Source: Chaetorhynchus papuensis (Eukaryota; Chordata; Aves; Passeriformes; Rhipiduridae). From it: a stretch of DNA of 64,000 nucleotides. The notes under the pieces were generated by a model that was not told where the DNA came from, ran no database searches, and was given only the letters and a program-made list of their open reading frames with translations. Numbering within the stretch: the stretch's first letter is position 1; every line of letters starts with the position of its first letter. The stretch covers positions 362,158-426,157 of the forward strand of contig VWYX01000407.1 of NCBI GenBank assembly GCA_013396525.1, given 5' to 3'. Shown here in pieces: positions 47,501-60,500 of the stretch. The position numbers and the translations under genes are program-made.

Positions 47501-49953
47501 TTGAAGATTGCTGCCTTGACCAGTTGCAAGACTGGCACTTTTGCTTTTGGCTTTGGCCTTCACATTGTGTCCCTGTTTGTATCTGCACCACTCCTGCACA
47601 ATTCCAGCCACACTTCTTATGGGTCCACCTGAGACAGGGAGCTTCCCTGTGATGCGTTTTTCTGGCACCACTGTCAACATTAACCCTACCTTCCTCTCAG
47701 TCTGGGTCCAAAGTATTTCTTTCTGTATCAGTGGAGATACATCACATTAAATAAAACCCTGGTAGTAATGACAGAAGAATTGTGCTTGCTGTTGCACAGA
47801 ATGAAACAGGACAATTTTTTCTGTGTTTTGCACCTCCATATGAATGTAACCGTTGAGCTAATATACTGTAACAGATTTGTATTTTCAGTCATGACTAATA
47901 TCTCAGGATTGCTGAAGATAAGGATACTAATTGTAAGAGTAAGCCAAATGGCGAGATAAATGCAGTGCAATCCAGTCCTGACAGCTGTTCTTTATGAAGT
48001 CCAGGTTCTGATTTCTCATATCTTACTTTTCTTTTTTTTTTTTTCACCTTTTCCTTTCTTTCAGAAATCTGCCGGAGTAGAGAATGAAGGTGTTATAAAA
48101 TCTCTTTCATTCTGTGTAGAGTTTTCAGGATTTGTTTTGACTTTCCCCATCTCCCAGCTGTTTCCCATTATATTCTTCTTATGGAATCTTTTATATTTTT
48201 TCATCTTGCTATTTTATGCCACTCCTGCCACTGTTACATGAAATTGAACTTTCTCTTTCTTACTGTCACCTGTCTCAGTTGTTGTTGTTCATGTTCTTTC
48301 CCTTGTAATTTCAGGTTCATTTTTCTTCAGGTTTTGCTCCTGTAAATTTACGTCTTGGTCAAATTGCTAGTCTTCATGGAATCACTTCACTGCTCTGCAG
48401 GAGGTGGGACTACATTTTGATAGTTCAGATTTTTCTTCCCACCCCATCTGGGCTGGCTACGCCAGTAGCAGTCAATTTCAGAAGACTGCACAAGAGAGGG
48501 GGGTGTTAATTACAGTTTCAGGTGTTCTCATGGGTACGCTTTTAGATGATGTTGACCCTTAATGAAAAACAACTTCCTAAATATTTATATTGAAGTCAGT
48601 TCAGTAAATACATGGCTGCTTTGTGTGTAGTTAATCTTGCTGGAGAAGTGGCATATTTCTTTTTGCCAAGTAATTCAGATCCCAATGCATGCTTATGGCC
48701 AGAATGAAAGGAATTTGTTTTCCCTTCAAAGGAATGAGAGTCCTCTTGAATACGTGTATTTATTATTAATCATCTGTCCTCATGAAGACTTCTGTTGTCA
48801 CAGACTTGAATTAAATTACAGGCATTTATGAAGACTTCCTAACAATATTCATTGGACTTAAAGAAATGCATGTAGAAAACCCCACAGTATTTACATAGGC
48901 AAAACTGTGAACACATTTACATGACCAGCTCCAAAAGCAGCCAAGGAGGCCTGTGACAGAGTTAGGGAAGTACCTCACTTCTCCTGAATCGCAATTCAGT
49001 GCCTTAACAAGCATTCCCCTGTGTCTGGGCTTCAGCTACTCTGTTAGCATCAGCAAACACTTGATTTTCTGGCAACGACTGTGTTCTGTATACTGCAGCT
49101 TTTTGTGTTGCTCTGGCATTGTGATTTCCATGAAAATTGACAGTTTTCACACTTTAATGCTGCTTCTAAGAGACTGACAGGCCTTTAGAAATTGTTTTTT
49201 CCATAGCGGGTTAAGCCAGTTCCTGCATGAGAAACTGGGAATTGAAAAAGTTTTATAATCCGCATTTCCAGCTAAAATTATGATTTGAGGGTCTTTTAAA
49301 AATGGCTGCACTTACAGGTAATGTAAATTAGAACCCTTATTAATGTATTAATCCTCTTAATATAGAGAGTCTTTCCAGAGCTGTTAGTTGCCCAGTGAGC
49401 CAAGCTGCTGATCATTAAATAAATGATGCTGGGAATAGTGTATTGTTGTCATAGTTTCAGCGAGAGAGTGTCAGTGATGAGGCAGGGACTTAACCCATGC
49501 TAAGGAGCAAGTCACAAAGCTGTGTGGCAGGGCTGTGCTCTGGTGGCACTGATGCACAGCATCTCATATCCACTTTAGTCCCCTCGTACCAGAAACGATG
49601 TCTTTTCAGTTTCATTAATCCCTCAGCTAACAGGCTGCCTCAGGTGCTGTGCGTTTGTGCAGAGGAGTTGTCATAACCAGAGAAACGGGACAGAAAATGA
49701 GTTGAGAATGGGTTTTCTGTCTTTGTTCTTTTGTTCTTACTGTAGCTTCTGGATTCAGAGTGCTTATGGGACCAAAATTTAATTTCTTATTCCTGTAAAT
49801 TCACCCTGATATTTGCATGTTAAGCTGTGTTTTGTGTGTTCCTTGGGATGTGTTGTATGGAAGAGAGTTGTCAGCCTCCTTTACAGTTTCAGAAATGAAA
49901 TGTGAGTTACAAAATTTTCTCTAGGAGTCAAAAAGGATGCAACCTGGCTACAA

Positions 49954-49970
49954 TTTTTTTTTTTTTTTTT
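49954..49970. repeat. 17-base T run
   Basis: An uninterrupted homopolymer of 17 T. It is simple sequence and probably length-variable. Confidence 0.95.
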
Positions 49971-51235
49971 GACATGGTGAGCACTGTTAAAGCAGGTAGG
50001 AAAGGTGGAAATGAAGTGGTGTAGTGTGGCCTGAGGTACTTGCAGATGTGCAGTAAACAGACTGCATTTTCGGGTTTGGTTCTGTGTTCTCCAATGTCCT
50101 GTTTTTATTAAAGGTGGTTGATCTGTGCGTAAGGATTTAAGGCTGGTCTGTGAACTGTTCTGCCTCTGTCTCTCTCAGTGTTGCTGTGCTGTATGCGAAG
50201 TGGAACAGCTCAGCAAGGTGTGACGGAGAGTCCCTGACCTAAGTAATCATCAGCCATGTAATTAGGGAACTCTCCTACAGAAAACCTGTGTTACTTGGCA
50301 AAGGGAGGGCTGAGGATTTAACCTGCAGTAGCTTTTACTACACTGGTATTGCCAGGACCACCCCACAGCCTGGAGTCCTCCTTTTCCCTTTATGTGAGAA
50401 GCCAGACAGATGCAAGTCTCAGTATTCCTGAAGCTGCTGTGTTCTAGTTGGTGTTTCTGCAGCAAGCTCTTACTAGTGACTCAAAGGCTGGAGAAAATAG
50501 GATCTTCCTCAGCCATGCTGGTGTTGTGGTGCTAACGCTGAAAACTTCCTTTGTTCAAAAAAATAAACAGGTAACATGCAAAATCACCCCTCTGACATGG
50601 AGCTTGAGCAAGAAAATTACATTTTATAGTATCAGTGTTCTAAATATAGCCATACCGTAAGGTCCCAACAGCAAGTACCAATCCAAAAGTACTTAATCAG
50701 ATAAGTGTTATTTAACGTTTTCACCAAGAGTGACTAGCAAGCAGTGTGATTCTCTGTTTGCCATGCCTGCTTTCCTTTCCTGTGAGTTGAGCTTTATTTA
50801 AATAAATGCCTGCTGATCTCATTGACTGTTACTGAGGTGTTATTGGGAAGTTGCGCCAAAACTGCTGGTTTTCAGTGATCAAAGATTAATGACTTTTTTT
50901 CTTTTTTTGAAGACCACATAAAAAGAGATTTAAAATGGGTAACATTAATGGTCGATGAGATGCTTTCTGAATTTTCAAACATTGGTCCAATAAACATATT
51001 TGTTACCTTTCATAGTAAGATGATATAAAACCTCTTTATATTAGTGCTTTTTGGTAAAGATTTCAGTGGGTTAGTTAGGCTAAAGAGCAATAAAATTCTC
51101 CTTAGCCTGAGTACAAACACACTCTTGATGATCAGTTGTTGTTGCCATCTCCAAAGTCTGAGGGTCATTCCTGTTAGTCTTCTGGTCCCATTTTCTCTGA
51201 AAAGGCAGGGTTCTTTTTGGATTTTTTTTTTTTGA

Positions 51236-51255
51236 GGGGGAGGGTAGGGGTGGGG
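51236..51255 (+). other. Candidate G-quadruplex motif beside a T run
   Basis: G tracts at 51236-51240, 51242-51244, 51247-51250 and 51252-51255 are separated by loops of only 1, 2 and 1 bases, a pattern favouring stable folding. A 12-base T run ends at 51233, and a GTG microsatellite follows at 51298. Folding is not shown by sequence alone. Confidence 0.65.
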
Positions 51256-51297
51256 CAATGTTTCCTCTTGGTGTTTGTGTTACTTGATGCCAGGAGA

Positions 51298-51317
51298 TGG
51301 TGTGGTGGTGGTGGTGT
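51298..51317. repeat. GTG-type microsatellite
   Basis: About five TGG/GTG units with one imperfect unit. Short simple repeat. Confidence 0.85.
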
Positions 51318-51431
51318 GAGTAAGAGTTTGTCCTTTGAGGTTGTGTGGAGGTCTCCCTGCTGTAGTGTATGTAAATCCACCAGTTACAGAATCATCTTGG
51401 TCAAGGTTGACATCTCCAGGGACACAAGAGG

Positions 51432-51509
51432 AAAGCTTTGGTTTAGATTCTCTAGATAACTTTTGTTTTAAAAGCTTTGGTTTAGATTCTCTAGATGACT
51501 TTTGTTTTA
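51432..51509. repeat. 39-bp tandem duplication, two copies
   Basis: Copy 1 is 51432-51470 and copy 2 is 51471-51509. One substitution separates them (A at 51458, G at 51497), and the first six bases of a third copy follow. Each copy contains TCTAGA. The unit length is 13 codons, so open frames on both strands show a 13-residue repeat. No domain or splice context supports coding, so this is most simply a recent intronic duplication. Confidence 0.96.
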
Positions 51510-54500
51510 AAAGCTCATTTCTTCCTTCTTGCCCCATGCATCCCACAGTGGGCATTCTTCAGTGCTCACCCTGGAGGTTTGTTGGGTGCAGCAGTTTTCT
51601 GATGTAAGAGAAAATAAACTAGTGAATTCTGCTCCAACCCTTTAAAACACTCATCTTTTACTTTTGTTGTGTAGAGTTATTTTGTGTATGATAACAACTA
51701 CTTTTTCTCTGCATTAGTAGGTTCCAAAAGATAAATAACAACTCAAAGTTACTTTACAAAAAACCATATTATTTCTTTTTTTTTTTCTTACTTCTGTGCT
51801 TAGATGACTTTCCTTTCTGCATTTTTCATGTTTGAGGTTGGTATCTTGCATAGGCAGCAAAAATACTGCCTAGGTAAATACATCAAGCATGGCATGTCTG
51901 ATCTTACTGTGCACAGGACATGTATTTTCCCTCCTGTTTTTGTCTGAGTTTGCCAGGAGGGGAGTCTCCAAAATCAATAAACAGTTTCAGACAAATTGAA
52001 AAAAAAAACCAAACCATTTTCTGTGCTTTTCTTCAATATCTGCTCCTGTGGCAGTGCTTTATTTCTGAACGTCTCAGCAATGGTTCAGGATGTTGAGGAG
52101 GCAATGTCTTGGTGTGAATCCAGATTCCTTCTGTTTCTTTTTGTGGTTTGGAGTTTGGTTTTATTTTTCTGTTTTTTTTCTTTTGAATAGCTTCTCATGG
52201 TACTTTTGGAACCAAGCCTACACTTTTATGGATAATAAATAAATTACTGCTGGGTTCCCTGGGGGTACAGCTCACGTTTCAGTGTCAACACAGCTTTCTC
52301 TGCTCTAAGGGGGCTAGTCATGTTTCTTGTGGTCCTTCTGAGGAACGCTTGCTGCTAGGAGAAGGCTTTCTTCTTGGGAAGGAGGTCAGCTTTTGGCTTC
52401 TGCTGTGATTAAAATCTTGGTACTGTGACACCTCCAGGTGCTCCCAAGACTGACTCTCCCAGTTCCTTAAATACAGCTACAATTAGGTCAGATCATGTTG
52501 CTAAACTGAGGGAGTTGTAATTAACAAAGTTACTTTTTTTGGTTGCTTTTAAATTTTCCTCGGCTAAACTGGAGAGTCACTTGGTCATGTCACAGCAGCA
52601 CAAAGCAGTGTCACATGCTAAAATAATGTTACATTGTCAGATGTGCATAACCTTGTGCTTTCTGGGACAGGCAGTCTTTTTGCTGTCTTGTTTCATGGCT
52701 CCTTAGGGTCTGATTTGCAGCTTAATTCCTTGGGTAGTGACTTGTTCTGCGGTGGACAAACTGGGACCATTGTCTGCTCAGTGAGTCCCCAGACCTTCAT
52801 TTACCCAGGGAAGCTGCAAATTGTCCAACACTGGGCTGTGTGTCAGAGTAGATTTACCTGAGCCCAGGCTGACATAGGGGATGATAGGGACCAACCAGAG
52901 TGTGGCAGGAAATCATTCTCCAACTCTATCATATCTTTTGTAAACCAGAAGATGTTTTTATTCCCACTCCTACACTAACAAGTCAAGGATTGCTATCTTC
53001 TGAGCAAATCTGGTTTTCCTAAATATAATGCATTACTGCGGAATTGCTTCTTTTTATTAAACCTACCTTTAACCTACCTTTTAGTAAACCTACAAACACA
53101 GACTATCCATGTCTGATGGATAGAGGCTCCAGGATCAAACTTAAAATTAAAATAGAAAGAAGTCACCTTTTAAATGAGTCATTATCTAACAAAATTTTAT
53201 CTTAAGTTCAGAGATTTGTGGATTTTCCAAATTACTGTGCAGGTAGGAGAAGGATAAAAATTTACACTGCAGTTTTAAATAATAAATTTAATTGGTTCGT
53301 TTTTTCCCTTCACCCCAAGTCTTATAGATTGTACCAACTTTATAAAACAGTTCAGAAAAGACTACCTAAGCAGAGCCCTGAAACTGTATGTTGATGATTA
53401 AAGCATGTCATGATGACAGTAAAGTTGCCTTTCTTCCTAACTTCTAAGCAAATACTGTTACTTGAATTCCTTTTTCAACTTTTACATGAATTTGTAAGAA
53501 ACAAGAGAAGACCTTCCTGAAAGAGCAATTAGTTACTCTGCAACAAGTATTTACCCAATTTTCAACTTTACAGGTACCAGGGAATACTATTCTTCTACAG
53601 AACATTGATTATAGTTGTGATGTAGAATTCTTTCTGAAGAAGACAGATTGTGACTTTTGGAACTATTTGAGTATCAGTGGGTGCAACTGTTCTTTGATTT
53701 CTTTGCTTTTAGTAGTTCTTTTTCACAAATAATAATGTCTCAGGTGATTTTAGCACTTGATGCCAGGATGAAAATCCCGGGTCTTCACTCTCCTGGCTCA
53801 GATGTTCTATTTCTTGTAATGCTTACTATCCTCAAGCCCCATATAAAACAAACCGGGAATTTTTTTTTTCTTAGAAACACCTTTTTTTTTTTTTTCTTTA
53901 ATTTTATTTTGTTAATGCTGTTAGCGTAGTATTGTACAAAATGACTGCTAGGGACTGGGCAGACTCAGTGTCTGTCTGTCCCCATGGTCTATTGGACTCT
54001 GTTGGGGTAGAGTTGGAGAGTCTGCTTGTACTTGCCGGAGAATGAAGAGCAGCAGACACACTGGCTAATTTTTTAATGCAATTTTGGAAATGGGACTTTG
54101 ATCTGCTGCTCTGAAGCAGCATGAATTTATTTGACCTCTTCAGCATGGGGGAGACTGGACATGGCTACGCTCCCATATTTTATGCCTTAATATTCAGGTT
54201 TTGAGCTGAAGAGCCCCTTGGGTTTGGTCTTGCTCTGCTTCATTTGCCAGGCTGAGGTGTGCAAATCTCAAGCAGCTTGATTGAAATCTCTGGGTCTGCT
54301 CCTGTGTCATACAGGTGTGAGAGAGACCAACGTGGTCTTCAGTTGGGCAGATCAGGGAAATCCTTGTGGATACACACTGATCTTGTTGCTTTACAGGGGT
54401 TCAGGCTTATGTTTTATATTAAAGGAACAAAAATTTGGTATCTCATTATAAAAGGACGGGGTGTTTAGGTAAAGATGGGTGAGTGCAGTCTGTACATTCC

Positions 54501-57500
54501 GCTCTGTGTTCCTTCTCTGGCTGATTTTCTTTACACGATGGTAAACTTTAAAGAGCCATCTTTCCACCAGTATTCTGCAGCTAAAGGCCTCTTGGACAGT
54601 AACAATATATTGTTCCTACTGGTTCAGTACACGGAGGTCACTTGTTTCTGTTCTCACTCGTTCTTTTTGCAAGACCAGATAATGCTTATATTTTTTATAA
54701 AGCCTACAGCTTGTCTTGCATTGCACTAGTCTTATTTAAGAGTACTGCTCAAGTATATAGTTGTTTGTTGTTTATTACTGTGTATCCTCAAATTAGCCAT
54801 AGTTATTTTGGAATGAAATCTCTTTGCATTCAAGTGGTTAAATACCACACTTTCTCCTATTAAAAATGAGATCCAGGTCTACTGGAAAATATTTTACACA
54901 TACAAAACTGCCTGAAGTATAAAACCTGTTTATACAGATACCATGGATTTCTTGCCATAAAAAGCACCGTAAATTCCCCGTGCTGCTTCATTTTCATAAG
55001 GAGTTACTTGAAAAGAAATATTGCTTGCGGTGAGTTGCCAATTATTTATATACTAATTTGCTACCTGAGAATAATTTCAGATTTTTAAATTCAGTTTGGT
55101 ATTGAAGTGCTAGAGAGGAAAAAATGTCTGAAATGACTTCATACTTTACAGTTTAGCTTAAGTTTATCTGGAAAGCAACTGACCACATTGATTTATTATT
55201 TTATAAAATTTTATTTAATTTTTTTAAGGGGATGAGTTTATCTTTTAACAGAAGTGGTGTATCTGTGAAGAGTTTTGAGTCATTTTTTTTAATGTAAATT
55301 CCCACTCACCTGTATCGTTACAGGACAAACAACTCAGTGCTGTATATAGAATATTAAGCTGTCTTTGTGTAAGTAGTCTCTGTGTGCAAAACTGGTGCCA
55401 GATATGAATAGGAGGCTACATACAATGGCTGGGAGCAGAGAGCTCTGTTCTGCCATCATTTGGGAAGACATGCACGTCAGCCTGCAGTTCAGATCAGCCC
55501 TTCAAGCAAATGAGCCAAACAGTTGAATTCTCCTGCTTCTCTTTTAAGGGATACCATTGCTGTGTGTAGGAAAAAAAAGTAAGTTCAGTGGCATTCAGCT
55601 GTACTGTAGTGATGCAGTTAAGAGACTAAAAATAGTATTGCTTTATCTTCCAGCAGTGAGATAGTTTTTCTTACAAAATTCAGGGAATTAAGTGAATTGG
55701 AGACTCCGTGTTCCTTTTGTGCCCACTGAGGTACCTGTGATTTATTCCATGGTGCTTCTCAGAAAAGACCTCAATTTTTCAGAATTAAATTATGTGGGTG
55801 TAGAGAGGTCCACAGAGGAAGCTGTTTTGGAGGCTTCTTTGTGTGACGTTTGTGAGTAGTACGTGTACAAGTGCTTGGGAGGGGTGTGAGGAAGGACAGG
55901 GCTGCAGATGCTCTTGCACAGCTCTACTCCTTGCATACAGGTGGTCTGGGTAGCCAGCCTTCTTACCAATGGGTGGCACAAGGGAGGGCAAGCACATGGC
56001 TTACTGCTTGTAGAAAGAAACAGATTTTTCTTTTATCCTGCTGGTTTGTTAGGCTCTCTCGGCATTTAAAAGGAAACGTGTGATTATTTTAGGAATCTTT
56101 GAAAATGGCAGCGTATCTCTGAATTAATGTGTTCGTGTTTCTCACTGAGTTGCAGATGGAAGATTCAAAACTGTGGTTTGGGCAACATATGTTGATTAAT
56201 ACTGGAAATAAATGCTACCCTATGGGACCTTGCTTCTGGAGCCAGCATGTCCATTGAGTCGTACAGCTGTGCCGTTCCTTCCAGAATTGTTCTGCAATCT
56301 ATTTACTTCGAACAAATGTTGCAGTCAGGGATGAATTTATGAGGATAATGATCTGACAGACCATGCAAGCTTATAGATTGTAAAATTTTCTGGACACAGT
56401 GAAACCAAGTGTTCACCAATTAAACTCTCTTTATATAGAGGAGTGGTACTGTTGTGTTCCTTAAAATACATGCGGAAGATGAGAGGTGAGGAATATAATT
56501 TTCTCCTGCTGCACAGTAGGGTGCAGGCGTGTTGACACCTGATGCAGACTCAAAATTGCCCAAAATTCTCTATTGGCTTGTGTAGCACAGTCAGCCTGTT
56601 TCTGTGGTTTGGCAATGTTGCCTGCAGATTTCACAAGCGGTGGAGTTCGGGTCTTCATGGTTTTTTTTTTTAAATTGTCGGAAAGTACGTGTATATTCCT
56701 GGGAGCTCAGAGTAAATAGATCTCACTTGGAAAAACACTTGGAAAAAATGAAACTGTCCCTTGATAGTGAAGTCTATTCCTCTGGCCTTTTTTATTAATT
56801 CTCTGTAGCAAGTTTCTAATTTTGTGGCATGACAGAAGAGCAGAACCGCGTCCTTGAATTTGTATCTGAAGTAAAGTTATCGTAGCTTGGGGGCTGCGTT
56901 ATACAAGGCTTGGAAGGAGCTCTCTTTGCCATGGCTTGTCATCTGACAGCCACGTTCTGCTTGGTCTTGTGCTCCTTGGTCCTTTCAGGTCTCGTCTGCA
57001 AGCCTGTATCTCTCAGCAGAGCTGAGACTCCCCAGGTAGGCTCCAAGAAGCACTTTGGTTTTCTAACATTGTTCTTACAACGACAGTGGGCCAGAAAGCC
57101 ACAAACTGAGCAGGCGCAGGGAGTATGTGTAAAGACACAGCAGGGCGTACGGTAAAGGAAAGTTTTAGATGTCCACAGCTACATAAATTGCTTTCCTCGA
57201 GCCACTTGTCTCTTTTTTGCCCCGACACCTTTCAGTTCTCTCTGCTGTCATCTTTCACCGAGCATTACTGCGCTGCCAAAAAAAAAGGGGAAAAATGTTA
57301 TTCCCTAAATAGCAAGTTAAATTGCGTAGGCATGGTAATAATCATAAAGTTTTACATATTTAGATATAAATTTTATAACCAGTGTGTTATAAGAAACAGC
57401 TAAACCCCATTGATTTGTGCTTATAGGTAGGATTTAGGCAGGAATAGAATTACTATTTTTTCTCACTTAATCTAATTCCAGCTATTTTTTCAAGCTCAGA

Positions 57501-60500
57501 CAATACCAGTGTATTCTGCTATACACCTTTGTAATTACATAAAATGGATAACAAGCTATATGACCTCTGTATGACAGATCTAAATATTGCCATCAATTCA
57601 TTTATTATGTCTGAATGTCTCTGTGCTTAGATCAGTCTTTAATTCAAAATTACTTTTTACATAAAGAAATGTAATAGAACAATATGTCAATGAACACTTA
57701 AATGAGAGAACTGAGTATGTGATAACGCACTTATTTTTTACAGTGAAAATGTTTTCTTTTTTCAATAGCATTTAATACTTCATTCCATTAAATTATTTTT
57801 ATCACAAAGTGAAATTTGCATGTACATTGTCAAAATGTGACAAAATTTGTATGATTTGACAGATTGAGTAGACAGAGTTCTGTTGGTCTAGTACTTCAGT
57901 ATATTACCTTTTTCACCCCATCTCAAAACTTCTTAATAATCAAAACAAGTGTATAACTTTTATGATATGGTTATATAAATCAGGAAGTTCAGTTTTTATA
58001 ATGAAATTAAATGCAATATACAAACAGCAGGGACCTTTTTATCTACTAAACTGACTTAGTCTTGAGTGAAAGTTCAGAACTTTACTGCTGGCAGTTTACT
58101 TTCAGCTTTGCTGGAAAATTAATGTTTTAATGACTGAATCCAGTTTTGAAAAAAGTACCCTTGTGAAAATATGAGATTTTTCACTTTATACAACACACAT
58201 TTTTGTCATATCTTTCAAGTTTTGGTTTCTTAGTGGAAAAATTCTAGTTTAAATAAACTGCAGCAAGTTGTCTTTTAGGGAAAGGGAAGGGTAAATTTTT
58301 TTTTTCTTACAGATAACGTTTTAAAGCTTTTTTCCCTCTTACAAATTTTCCCTGAAATGACCAAATCAAAAAGACTTTTGTTTTATGAAACTTGCTTTTG
58401 ATTAAGTTGATTGGGTTTTATTTACCTACTTAATCTGAACCATGCTTCTTCCTTATCGTGTAAAGTCGCTTACTGTTGCTAAATATACCCGTGTATTTTA
58501 AAGAAGCAAAGCTGTGCGTGAGTACGACCCATTCAGAGCGGGGTTGTAGGGTAGGGAGGGACCTGCTGGTAACCTGAGAGCAAGAGCAGATGCTAAATTA
58601 GCAGCTGGATCGTTAGTAACGAGTCCACAAATGTCTGCTGGGAAATGATCTTCTTTGGGCGCATGTAGCGTGGGTGTGTGGGTTATTCAGAGTTTCTAGC
58701 ATCTAGTTGCTCTTTATCCGTGACTCAAAGGAAAGTCATGGAGCCACGAGGATTTTTATTTGTGAAGCAACTGGCAACTTGTTTTTATTGAAAGTACAGG
58801 CTGCATCTATAAATTGCAATTATTGTGCAGCATTTTTTATTAGGACATGCAACTGGAAAATGATTGGAAGGGCACGGAGATTGCTGGCAGTATTTAGTTA
58901 CAGAGTTAAGTGAAAACCGCAAAAGATCTGTGGAAAAGCAAATAACATTATAAGGGCATCATTAATAATCCCAGGGTTACATTCCATTTTCACCTTCAGT
59001 ATCAACCATTGACTGTAGTCAGAAGTAGTTGAGATTACAGCTGGGATGGGACTCTAAATTGTGACCAGGAACTATCAGATGGTGTGATTTAAGTGGTAGA
59101 CAAGCAGGAAAATCCAAGTTAAAGATCATAAGGAAACAAGGTAACTAAGAGAGCTGTAAGAAAAGTGCTGAAGGGTCCAACTTTACCTCATACTGAAAAT
59201 CAATGTATTTCTTTATATCTTAAGCTAGTAATTATGTAAATATGTCCTTTACAGGTCACCATTTCTCCATATTGAGGAGCGTGTTTGGGTTGGGGTTTTT
59301 AAGTTTATCAATTTCGTGAAGATGATTGAATTTTGTAGTATAAACAGATACAAAAATGATACAGACAGATAGAAACATGGTATATGCATACCATGGCCCT
59401 AATGTCACCAGAAGGTTTTGTGATTTTTTTTTTTTGTGTGTGTTGATCAGAGGAGAAAAGCCCGATTGGGCTTTATTTTCCCCTTCCCTGTTACAGAAGG
59501 GAAACAAACATTCTAGCTGAACGGTGTGATTCTGCCTGCCAGTGACAGCCTTAGCATGGGCACGAAGTGAGTTTGTGGTGTTTTGAGACAGTGACTATGA
59601 CCTAACCCCCCCAAAAAAAACCCAAACAAAAAAAATCCTCAGATGGCCCCCTTCCAGACTCACGTCCGGACACCCACGCAGCAGTGATTTAACATATGAA
59701 GGTGCTCTATCCTACTCAGTTATCCTCCTCTGGTAATTCCACTCCAGTACCAGGTCTGACTGAAGGTCAGTCAAAAGTTAAGGCTTTGGGGCTGGCAGTG
59801 AGGTTTTCAGTTTGGTGTCAGGAAGGGTTGGAAAGACGAACAGAAGCCCCCTCTAGGCACAAACTTCTTGGCTGTTTCAGAGAGGGACGCACAAGACAGG
59901 TCTACAGCTCTGACTTTCTCATTCTGGGAAAGGATGAAGAAGAAACATTCAAACTGCTTTCATTTGAGATTCCTTTTCTGCTCAACAACCCAGCAACTAG
60001 ACTATCTGTGCTCCTTTTTTTTTTCCTGAAGAGTTAAGCATCCATGTGAAAGACAGGGAACAAGTTACAGTCAGTGGGTTTTTGGGTGAGTACAGAAGTG
60101 CCCTCCCCCGCCCCCCAAAAAAGCATAGCCAGTCTTGGATTGTGGAGTGGCTATTAGCCTAAATATGTAAGAATGTTGATTTCATGTAACTTGTCAGAAA
60201 AAGACAGCTATATTGCTTGTATTTGCATGTGTATGTCTGTACAGACATTATATTATCAAGTTTTAATTAACATCTTCATGCCTTGGTAGAAGAGTGCATA
60301 TGTGTGAAGACCATATAATGTTACCCAGTTCCAAGTACAAGCATGGGGGTGGGTTTATTTTGGGAAGAGAAAAAACAGAGGTTACTCTCTGTTAGATTTT
60401 TTTCAGGCAAGTTAAGGAGTGTGATTCTTTAGTTGCCTTTTGGCAAGGAATTGCTTTTCCGTCTTTGTACACAATTGTAATTTAGCATTAATGGAAAAAC

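Noticed and set aside
48025..48241. Strong polypyrimidine tract and CAG acceptor followed by an open frame to 48238
   Set aside because: Joined to the candidate first exon (phase 2), the frame stops within six codons. Without that exon the translated tail is hydrophobic only because the DNA is T-rich. No donor of good quality follows.
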